Of a stretch of 22,044 bases of DNA, positions 1 through 11,132 are shown piece by piece. The stretch comes from Ichthyophthirius multifiliis (lineage: Eukaryota > Ciliophora > Oligohymenophorea > Hymenostomatida): positions 1 to 22,044 of the forward strand of contig NW_004086575.1 in NCBI RefSeq assembly GCF_000220395.1. Reading direction: 5' to 3'. The first letter of the stretch is position 1; each line of letters starts with the position of its first letter. The translations under genes and the position numbers were made by a program. The notes beneath the pieces are model-generated. The model ran no database searches. It worked only from the letters and a program-made list of their open reading frames with translations, and was not told the DNA's origin.

Positions 1-497
1 TAATTATATAAAATATATCATTTTTTTATATAATTATTTAAAATAAATTATTGATATTTATATTTTAATTATTTTTATTATAATATATATATATATACAT
101 ATAAATATTTTTTTTTAAATAATATTTTTATTTTAATACTTTAAAAAAAATTATAATCTTTAATAATTTTATTTTAATTTATTTTTATGTAGGATATATT
201 TTATTGCTTTATTTACTTATTTTTATATTTAATTTATTATATTATGTATAAATTTTATATGTTATTTATTTTAATTTAATTAATATAAATAAATATTTTT
301 TTTATAATATAAGTTTTAATTTTTTTATTATTATATATATATTTATATTATTTACAAATTATTTTTAATATAAATCTTTTATTTTATAAAAAAATTAGCA
401 ATTTAAAATAAAAATTACTAAATATAAAAAATATCTTTAGAAATAAAATAATATTTTATATATAATAATTTTAAGAAAAAAAAAACTAGAATTAAGA
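1..497. other. AT-rich intergenic DNA, no gene seen
   Basis: Nearly pure A/T sequence with short TA runs and poly-T tracts precedes the superoxide dismutase start. No coding-like stretch is visible on either strand and no telomeric C4A2/G4T2 repeat is present, so the window does not begin at a chromosome end. It presumably holds the promoter of the downstream gene, but no motif can be named. Confidence 0.7.
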
Positions 498-980
498 ATG
501 GCAGATACCGCTCCCATATATGCAATATGTATTCTCAATCCCGATGGTGGTTCTGGAGTAAGTGGACTTGTTAAACTTGTTTAATAAGGAGATTAAGTAA
601 CCATAACTGCAACAGTAAATGGCTTAAAAACTGGTCTACATGGTTTTCATATTCATTAATTTGGAAATTTAACAGAAGGATGCAAAACTGCAGGCCCTCA
701 TTTTAATCCTTTCTAAAAAACTCACGGAGGTCCTCATGATGTCGAAAGACATGTAGGTGATTTAGGAAACATATAAGCTGTTGAAGGTCAATAGGCTCAA
801 TTTAGCATTGTTGATAAGCTTATTAAATTAGATGGAGCTAATTCTGTATTAGGAAGATCATTTGTTGTTCATGCTGATGAAGATGATTTGGGAAAAGGAG
901 GTCATGATGATTCAAAAACTACTGGGCATGCTGGTGCTAGATTAGCTTGTGGAACCATTGGTCTTTCTGGACCTTTTTGA
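498..980 (+). CDS. SOD1: Cu/Zn superoxide dismutase (SOD1 family)
   Basis: Single-exon gene of 160 residues, the usual SOD1 length; TAA and TAG read as Gln and the stop is TGA. The enzyme dismutates superoxide to oxygen and hydrogen peroxide. All metal ligands are present: H51 and H53 in GFHIHQFG, bridging H68, H76, H85, D88, and H125 in [11 protein letters not shown]62 and C151 match the conserved disulfide, and R148 in GARLACG is the guiding arginine. There is no signal peptide, so a cytosolic location is inferred. The ATG at 498 is the first in frame, follows an A-rich stretch, and gives the standard short N-terminus. Base composition is clearly richer in GC than the flanks, as for the other conserved exons here. 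The identification is firm; one of several ciliate paralogues is likely. Confidence 0.97.
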
Positions 981-1588
981 TTATTTTATTTTTAAAAGAA
1001 AAATACATATTATAAATATATATGTGTTTTTATTTTATTTATTGCATTTGAAAAAGTAAGATATTATATTATTTTATGATATTTTTTTTAGTTAAGATAT
1101 TATATTATAAAATATATACAATTAGAAGAAGTATATATATAACAAAAAAAACGAATTGTAATAATTTGAGTATTTAATAAAACAATATTATATAATATAA
1201 TTTTATTTTTCCATTTTATTTATAAAATTATTATTTTGATGAAAAATCAAAAATCTTAATAAATTTTTATTTATAAAAAGCCTTTAGCTTAAATATTTTT
1301 TTAAACTTTATATTTTAAATTCGAAATTATTTATTTACAAAGTATAATATGTATAAATATTTATTAGAATTTAAACAATTTGCCTTAATAGAATTATATA
1401 TTAAATATATTTTATTTATATTATTTATTTCTAGAACAAAATTAATTAAATATTGATTTCTTAAATAAATAATATACCGAAGTTTTTATCCATTTTTATT
1501 ATTAATTTAAATATATAATATTTAACTAATATTTAAATATTTAATTTTTCTCTAAAATAAAACAAAAATTAAATAAATATACATAAAA
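981..1588. other. AT-rich intergenic DNA, no gene seen
   Basis: This 608-bp stretch holds the 3' flank of the superoxide dismutase gene and the 5' flank of the CK1-like kinase. It shows poly-A/T tracts but no coding-like composition, no RNA gene and no recognisable regulatory motif. Confidence 0.65.
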
Positions 1589-3104
1589 ATGAGTACAAAC
1601 GAACTGAGAATATGTGGAAGATATAAATTAATTAACAGAATAGGAGTAGGCACGTTTGGATCAATTTACTTAGCAAAAAATGTATAAAATAACACATACG
1701 TTGCAATAAAAATGGAAGAATTAAAATCCATGCATCATTAAGTAAAATAATAATTAAATAAAAACAAGCTTAATCATACAAAAAATTAAGCTCTTATATG
1801 AAGGCAAAATATATTAAAGTTTACAAGGAGGGATTGGAATTCCAACAATGTATTGGTAGAATAGAAAATTTAATTTTTTTTCCAAATATTATAAAAAATA
1901 AATTTCGTTAAAAAAATATATAAAAATTTAATGAAAGGTGCGGACAAGAAGGTGATTACAATTTTCTTGTAATGGAATTATTAGGAAATAATTTAGAAGA
2001 ATTATTTGTTCAATGCGGAAATAAATTTTCTTTAAAAACTGTTTTAATGATTGCAGATTTAATTCTTTCAGATTTGGAATATTTTCATTTTAAATCTTAT
2101 ATACATAGAGACATTAAACCAGAAAATTTTATATTAGGATAAGGAAAAAGAGCTAACTAAATTCTAATAATTGATTTCGGATTATCAAAAAAATATAGAG
2201 ACCCAAAAACATTTGAACATATTTCTTTTAGAGATGGAAAAACATTAATTGGTAAAAAATAAAAAATATAATAAATATTTTTTTAAAGGTACCACAAGAT
2301 ATGCAAGTATTAATTGTCATAAAGGATATGAATAATCAAGAAGAGATGATTTAGAAAGTTTATGCTATATGCTAATTTATTTTTTGAAAGGAAAACTACC
2401 TTGGTAAGGCATTGATTTAGAAAATAAAGAAGAGAAATGTTAAAAAATAAAAGATTTAAAAATTAATTTAGGATATGGAAAATTATTAAAGGATATTCCT
2501 ATTGAATTTAAAACATTTTTGAATTATTGTAAAAGTTTAAAATTTGAAGAAAAACCGGATTACTCATATTTAAGAAAAATCTTAAAAGAAAGATTTCTTA
2601 AAGAAGGGTTTTGCTTTGATTTTATTTACGATTGGACTCTTATTCCTATGAGAAATAAAATGCCTAATATTAATAAAAGTTTTCCTATTTAAATACCTCT
2701 TATTCCGGCAGAATAAGAGTTTTTAAATTAATATTAAGATTAAAATAAGTCCAAATAAAAAAAAAGAATTTCGATAAATTCAGAAGAATAATATGAAGAA
2801 GAAGAAGAGGACGAAGAAGATATAAAATAATAAAAATTGTAAATGCATTATTAATAATAATAATTATAAGAATAAAAATATAAATAATAATATTAATAAT
2901 AATAATAATAATAATAAATATATTAGTAGAAAGTATAATAATAATAAAATATCATTTAATAAAATAAACCTAATAAATAAGAAAAGGAAGATTTAAATAA
3001 ATAATTATATTAAAAATAAGTAGAAATTGAATATTAATAAAAAATTATAAAATAAATTGAATAATATACTAAAGAGCACAAAAAATAAAAGAAAAAAAAG
3101 ATGA
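1589..3104 (+). CDS. casein kinase 1-like Ser/Thr kinase with polyQ tail
   Basis: Exons 1589-1741, 1791-1855, 1938-2251, 2289-3019 and probably 3075-3104; introns of 49, 82, 37 and 55 nt are all GT-AG. The spliced frame gives 430 residues. The CK1 fold is clear: glycine loop [11 protein letters not shown] (about 20-29), lysine K41 in VAIK, catalytic [11 protein letters not shown] (about 127-136), DFG at 152-154 followed by LSKKYRD, the CK1-type segment [13 protein letters not shown], and RRDDLESL. The kinase domain ends near residue 300. The tail is acidic, then strongly Gln-rich, written almost wholly with TAA codons. The last exon is the weak point: without the proposed intron 3020-3074 the frame has no TGA until it runs deep into the opposite-strand gene; with it, TGA falls at 3102. 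CK1 kinases act in many processes, so substrate is unknown. It converges with the PEX4 gene. Confidence 0.9.
2849..2950 (+). repeat. (TAA)n microsatellite coding for polyglutamine
   Basis: Runs of TAA, the longest of eight uninterrupted codons near 2895-2918, lie in frame inside the CK1-like kinase tail. Under the ciliate code each repeat adds glutamine, so a trinucleotide repeat that would stop translation elsewhere lengthens a Q tract here. Interspersed TAT, TTA, GAA and AAA codons break the run. Confidence 0.8.
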
Positions 3105-3249
3105 TTGTTTAATATTTTGAAACTTAATAATTTTTACTTTCAAAATAATATATATATAAAATAAAAAAAAATTCTAAAATAATAAAAAGTAATATAAAAA
3201 ATATATTATACATTTGTAAATTATAATCTTAGTTAAATTTAAAAAAAAC

Positions 3250-3887
3250 TCATTGCTTTTAATCATTTAATATATTATTAGATTTAGTTTACAATTAATC
3301 TTATATTTATATCATTTTTTTGAATTCCTCCTTACTAATAGCATATTCATCAGTTAACATTCTTGCCAAACTTATGTAGCCAGTCATATCCCCACTTCTA
3401 ACTAAATTTCCTTTATAAATTAAATATAATCTTTCTATAATAAAACAAAGTATACCTGCATCACAGTTTAAAGGTGAATTCGCATTTGGATTACTCATTA
3501 GTTATTATATTGCCCTACATAGAGATTCTAAAGTCCAACTTGGAGTCCATTAATCTTTGATAATATCAAGACTATTTATTTTTATAATTTTATAAATAAA
3601 TTTAATTCTTTTTTTTAAATAATTTACCATATTTCACCTGTTTCCCAATGAATATTTGGATGAAAAATGCGTGTTTTGAAAATCATTTGTGGCGCCTATA
3701 TAGGATAATTTTAGTTCAAATTTATTTTTATTTCAAATATTCCTTCTGAGTATGCAGAATCTTCTGGACCAAATACAAATGCTCTCCATTTGTATATATC
3801 TGATTCATCAAAAAGTAATATAAAATTATCTTTTTCTCTTATTTTTGAAGCTTCGCTTGCTTCTTTTAAAATTCTGCCTTTGTTCAT
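3250..3887 (-). CDS. PEX4: PEX4-type peroxisomal ubiquitin-conjugating enzyme E2
   Basis: Three exons separated by introns 3572-3627 (56 nt) and 3411-3455 (45 nt) give 178 residues, typical for an E2. The UBC fold shows the HPN motif at 76-78 (IFHPNIHWETG) and the catalytic cysteine C87 in GEICLDI. The stretch QWTPSWTLESLCRAI and then SPLNCDAGNLVRSGD is characteristic of PEX4 (plant UBC21) rather than of general E2 enzymes. In that family PEX4 mono-ubiquitinates the import receptor PEX5 at the peroxisomal membrane so that it can be recycled; its membrane anchor PEX22 is not visible here. The cysteine codon is split by the first intron (TG|T). The ATG at 3887 is the first usable start, and the stop is TGA after a short Gln-rich tail. 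It lies 62 bp downstream of the end of the channel gene on the same strand. Confidence 0.93.
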
Positions 3888-3949
3888 TTTTTATTTTAAA
3901 TATTTTTTTATTTAAATAAAAATATAAAACTAATATATTTTTATTGATT

Positions 3950-6900
3950 TCATATAAATATAAATTTTTGTATTAGAAAATTATTGTAATTTTTATTTAA
4001 TACTAATATAATTTTATCAAAATATACATTATGCTATTTTACGAATTTAATTTTTATTAAATAAAATAATATAATGAAAAAAATCATTTTTTTTTAAATA
4101 ATAAATAGAAATAATTGTAAGGAAATAATATAAATAAGGTTTAAAAATTTCCTAAATATTCTTAATACTCCATCAAAATTTTTAAGTTTACAATTTTTTT
4201 GTTAATGCTTAATATTTTTAAAATTAATATAATAAAATATATTATTATATAAACTACTTCTTGTCATCATTAAACTTTTTAAGGCATAATTACGTGTAAC
4301 AGGATTTTCTCTATCATAATCCTAATTTTTTAATTTTAAATTAAAAAATATTTATATTTTTAAATTACAGAATCGAAGTATATTTCAACTTCTCTATAAT
4401 TTTTCTATTCTGATTGAGAATTTGAAGGGAATAGCCAATCATTTAATTCTTGCATTGGCAAAATGCTTATTAATAAAGTGGCACAACATAAAATTAAATT
4501 TGAGAGTTCATAAGTACCAAATAGTTAATATTTAAAGAAGAAGTTTCCGAACTAAAATAAATGATATATAAATATTATAATAAGATTATTTAAAATATTA
4601 CACAATGAAGAACAACACAATATTCAACCATTTCTATCATTTCAATAGTAAGACCTTTTCCAATACTTTCCTTTACAGTTCTTCTGTATATAAGATTATA
4701 TTTATCAGTAATATAATAAAGAATAACTCCTAAAATTGACCAAACAGTAGCCATAGGAATAACAGGGCTATAGAAAAATGTAAACCACATAGTTTTCATT
4801 ATATCAGCATATCTTTTACCCATAGCATAATCAGGATGCTCCATTAATCTAAAAAAAATAAAAAAATATTTTTTTAATTTCATAACGAATACATATTAGC
4901 TTATTTTTAAGTTAAAGTTGATTAATTTCCTTTTTTCAATTCTTTATTTCTTTTGAAATTTTTCCAAATACTCCAAGGGTCTATAATCCAAGCAAGAGCT
5001 GGTATAATAGCATTATTAATAAATACTAAATATTCTCCATATATCATTCCTCCTCCAATTCCATAATAATTTCTGAAAAAGATAATTTCAACAAAAAAGG
5101 TAATAAGCGCAGTATTAGTAAACAATGCAAGAGTTAGTTTTCTTGCAAAAGAAATATTTAAGTTAGTTTTTGTGAGCCATTTTTCATGATCGACAATCTA
5201 ATGTATAGTGAAGGGTAAACAAAATTTATTAAAAATAACAATTAAAAACGATATTAAGAAAGAAATAGGATAAATAAAATATAAACGACTTGAGTTAACT
5301 TCATCCTTTTTATTTTTCTCTTAATGTTTAAGCTATTCTTCAAATAATTATTCATACGCCTCATCAATAAGTTTTGATTAGAGATAAGAGAGTAAAGCTA
5401 TAACAGCAAAACAAACGCAAACGAGTAAAATGGTTAAAAGATTAGTACCTATTCTTGCAATTATTTTCTCTTTGGTAGAACAATGGGCAAATTCCCAATC
5501 TATTTCTGCAGGTTCAGGTGCTTATTATATATATAAATGACGATCTTTCAAATATAAAGCAGTATTATATTTTACTGATTATCCATTTTTAAAATAATTG
5601 ATGAATCTTTTAAAAAAATTAATGCTATTATTTTCTAAAACTAAGTTTTTTTCTATAAATAAAAAATATATATTTAATTATTTTTTTAAGAAAATAATCA
5701 TATTTATATACCTTGTTCAGTTTCAAAACTAATTATTGCTTGTCCAGTAAATTTACTAGCATTATGTTCAACTTCACGTTCCATTTTATGTAATTAATTA
5801 TGTAATTCATGTATTTTATGGTCTAGTTCTAGTACTTCAGGATTAGTTAAGTCAAATTTTTAACTAAGAATTTTTTATTTATTTTTAACTATTTCGTCTA
5901 TTTCTTCTTCGATTTCAATAATTTCTTTTATGTCATAAATGAGTACTATTTTTGAGACTCTAATATCTTATTTTGGGTTAGATTAATAAGTAAAAAGTCT
6001 TTTTAAAGTATCTTTAATATTAGGCATATCCTTTGGGATATTCTATACTAATACACTATAATCAGCAGGTGTGATATTATTTTCATCAACAATACAGTCC
6101 ATATCTTTTTGCTACTTTCTGAAATAAATAGTCATTAGGATTTAACAAATCATAGCAATTAGAGACCAAACAGCAAAAGAAGAATTATTTGGCTCATCTA
6201 TTATGTTTGCTATCGAATATTTTACTATACTATTAAATACGCAAAGCTCTTTGTAGTTCTCTTTGGGGTGCTTTTTTTGGTGATGGGCGTGTTCGAAAGC
6301 TTCTAAAGATGTGTAACGGCAAAAATTTCCTTTAACATTTTATATTATACTGGGAATTCCTTAGATTAAAAATAAAACTGTTAACATTGCTATACAATTC
6401 TTTAAATAATTATAGAAAAGAGGAAATCCAGAACCTAAAAAACCTAATTCTATTAAATCTACATTTAAACCAATCGCTTACCTTTACTTTTTTTATTTTT
6501 ATTTATAATTTTTATTTTATTTATATAAACTAAATTTTATATATTTATTTTTAAAATTCAATTTTTAAATAAATATTATACTAAAATATTATATATATAT
6601 ATATATACTATTTCATATCCACAACATTAACATATGTCTTATATTAAATCTGATTTCAATTCTGGTTTCGTTTCCCTTGATTACTATTTTTTTGTTTAAT
6701 TTAAAGCTATTTAATATTTTTTAATTATATAATTAAGTACAGCATGTATTTTTGCTAACTCCCAATTCGGAGGTATTCTCAAGAAATCATATTAGTGGCC
6801 TAAATTTAAATAAAATTTTATTTAGAATTAAAGTAAATTAATATTTTATATCGAAAAAAACCTTTTTCATGTTTTGGCTTTTATTTTCTTTTACAATCTT

Positions 6901-7076
6901 GTACTGAACTTGAATATAATTATACTTATGAATCTTACAAGCTTTATTTATTTTTGTTTTGTTAGTCTGCATGTAACTAATTAAATTATTCTTATTTTTA
7001 TTAGTTTTATAAAAATTTTAGATTTTTTTTAAAAAATACGTCCTAAATTTGGTTAATAAAATATATTTTCTTTCAT
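3950..7076 (-). CDS. OSCA/TMEM63/CSC1-like mechanosensitive cation channel
   Basis: Eight exons (7040-7076, 6862-6990, 6609-6799, 5712-6486, 4887-5652, 4602-4848, 4369-4551, 3950-4321) give 899 residues; seven GT-AG introns of 38-122 nt. The order fits the calcium-permeable CSC1 family: an N-terminal part with IPPNWELAKIH and a cysteine cluster CQCC (C112, C114, C115), first membrane segments near FLGSGFPLFYNYLKNC, a cytosolic RRM-like loop beginning ADYSVLVQNIP with a charged coiled region, then APEPAEIDWEF and a run of membrane helices including TMWFTFFYSPVIPMATVW and YYITDKYNLIYRR. Family members are osmosensitive or stretch-gated cation channels in plasma or internal membranes. The residues after about position 800 (below 4260) look poorly conserved; the stop at 3950 is simply the first in-frame TGA, so the 3' end is less certain than the rest. 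The start ATG at 7076 depends on the first 49-nt intron. Confidence 0.87.
6585..6607. repeat. TA dinucleotide run inside channel-gene intron
   Basis: A TA-rich run lies immediately inside the 5' splice site of the third intron (6487-6608) of the CSC1-like gene. At 122 nt this is the longest intron of that gene, the others being 38-62 nt. Confidence 0.7.
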
Positions 7077-7460
7077 CAAAAGTTTTTATTTATTTTATGA
7101 AATGACTAAAATTACTTATATTATTTATAAAAATAAAAATAAAAATAGAAAATATTTAATTGAATTAATATTTTTTATTTTATTTAAAATAAATAAAAAT
7201 GTATTAGCACATTAATTTTTTACAAACATTTATTTTACCTTATTTTATATTTTTTTATATTAGATTATAACAATTTATTCATTTATAATATTTAAAATTT
7301 ATTCGAAAATTATAAATTTTTATTATTATATTATTTTATATAAAGAAAAATTCAAATTTAAATTATTAACATAAATATTTTTATTATCTTATGAAAACTA
7401 AATAAAAATATAAATAAAATATATTCCTATTATTTCTAAATATTACATATATAAATTTAT
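7077..7460. other. intergenic spacer between CDPK stop and channel start
   Basis: The 384 bp are A/T-rich and lie between two genes on the minus strand. They must contain the CDPK 3' end and the upstream region of the channel gene. No gene, RNA or recognisable motif is seen. Confidence 0.6.
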
Positions 7461-9647
<2,187 letters not shown>

Positions 9648-9780
9648 TATATGTTATTTTAATATTTTAATTAGAATAAAATACTGAAATCTATATATTA
9701 TTTTTCTGAATTATATTTTTTGATTATAAATTAAGCAAAAAAAAGTTATTTATTTTATGAATTAATATATAATAAATATT
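9648..9780. other. CDPK upstream region, no gene seen
   Basis: A/T-rich sequence between the proposed CDPK start and the tandem duplication. It may contain the CDPK promoter; no motif can be named. Confidence 0.5.
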
Positions 9781-10225
9781 AAAAACATAAATATTTATAA
9801 AAATTATATGTTAATAAATTATAGTTTGATATTATTTTATTTGATAAAATAATATTAATTCCATAAATAACTGTTTTTAAAATAAGAAATAAATATTTTA
9901 TAAAATATCTTTAATAATAACTATTATTTTAATTTGTGTAAAATATTTTTTTAAAAAAAATATTATTTATATTTAAATAATTTATAAAATAATTAATTAA
10001 AAACATAAATATTTATAAAAATTATATGTTAATAAATTATAGTTTGATATTATTTTTATTTGATAAAATAAATATTAATTCCATAAATAACTGTTTTTAA
10101 AATAAGAAATAAATATTTTATAAAATATCAATAATAATAACTATTATTTTAATTTGTGTAAAATATTTTTTTAAAAAAAATATTATTTATATTTAAATAA
10201 TTTAGTTAAAATAATTAATTAAAAA
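9781..10225. repeat. tandem direct duplication, 219-bp unit
   Basis: Two near-identical copies stand head to tail, about 9781-9999 and 10000-10225, both starting with AAAACATAAATATTTAT and both ending in ATAATTAATT. They differ by a handful of single-base indels and substitutions, for example an extra T and an extra A in the TTTGATAAAATAA part of the second copy. Each contains an imperfect hairpin of the form ATATTTTTTTAAAAAAAATAT. Neither copy codes for protein. The high identity in such AT-rich DNA points to a recent duplication or to sequence held in common by some function. It lies between the CDPK start and the relic, about 130 bp and 300 bp away respectively. Confidence 0.93.
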
Positions 10226-10520
10226 CTTTTCTAAAATTAATTGATTCAATTTATTTAAATTAAGAAATTATATTATTTAATATGACAAAAAATATTAAGT
10301 TTTTAATAAAATTGTTATTATTTATAATAAAAATAAATATACAACAAAAAGAAAAAAGAAAAACAATAAGAATTAACACTTAATAAAATATAAATATTTT
10401 AAAATATTAAATCATATATTATATTTAATAATAATAAATAAAAAATATTTTAAACATGTAATTTTAATAAAGATATTTTAAAAGAAAATAAAACTGATTT
10501 AATATAATAAAATATTAAAT

Positions 10521-10898
10521 TTAAGATTTAAAACTGGAAAACAAGGTTTTTATATCTAATAAATAGGTGATTTTTAAAAACGGTGTGTATGTATCTGCAA
10601 CAGCACCTCAGTTTGACCTTTTAAAAAAGACCATATAGCTTAATAAGATTAAGTAAGACATACAAAATATTTAAGAAATTTAACTGTTGAGAAAGTTAAG
10701 TCACAAAATTTTACACTGAAAATAGATTATTTACTTTATAATTGAGAAAATCAATTTATTTTGGGAAAAGTTTTTGTCGCAAATGCAGATCCATATAATT
10801 TTGAAAGTGCAGAGTTTGTCGATTCTAAAACTAAATGACATATAGGGATTATATTAACCAGTTTTACTGTTGGCTTATCTGATTAATTTAATATTTGA
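10521..10898 (+). pseudogene. unidentified coding-like relic with in-frame TGA codons
   Basis: This stretch stands out from its surroundings by clearly higher GC, at the level of conserved exons. One plus-strand frame reads as protein-like sequence through pieces such as RHTKYLRNLTVEKVKSQNF, LGKVFVANADPYNFESAEF and HIGIILTSFTVGLSDQFN. Under the code used by every other gene here it is interrupted three times by TGA before a last TGA at 10896. Two of the three fall where Trp would read naturally (YN-W-ENQ, KTK-W-HIG). An alternative frame over 10560-10640 also reads plausibly (FKNGVYVSATAPQFDLLKK), which suggests a frameshift. I do not recognise the family. It may be a decayed host gene, or sequence from a genome in which TGA is Trp. 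No intact start or splice pattern was found. Confidence 0.45.
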
Positions 10899-11132
10899 TA
10901 ACTTAAATAAATATTCAAATAATATTTTTTATATCTTTTATTTTTTATAAAATTTAATTTTATTTTATTTGCAAGTTTTAATTATTCTTTACTATATTTT
11001 GTTTATTATTAATTTTTTTTAAATTTAATCAAATATTAAAACAATTTTATATAGATTATATAAATATATTTATAGATTTTAATATCTATAATTTTAATTT
11101 ACGCATATTAAAAATATTTTTTGTTTTGTTTA

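Noticed and set aside
3307-3498. Short minus-strand frame starting MSNPNANSPL
   Set aside because: A fragment of the PEX4 gene that includes a retained 45-nt intron and starts at an internal Met.
4590-5125. Two short minus-strand membrane-protein frames
   Set aside because: These are not separate genes; a 38-nt intron (4849-4886) joins them as consecutive exons of the CSC1-like channel gene.
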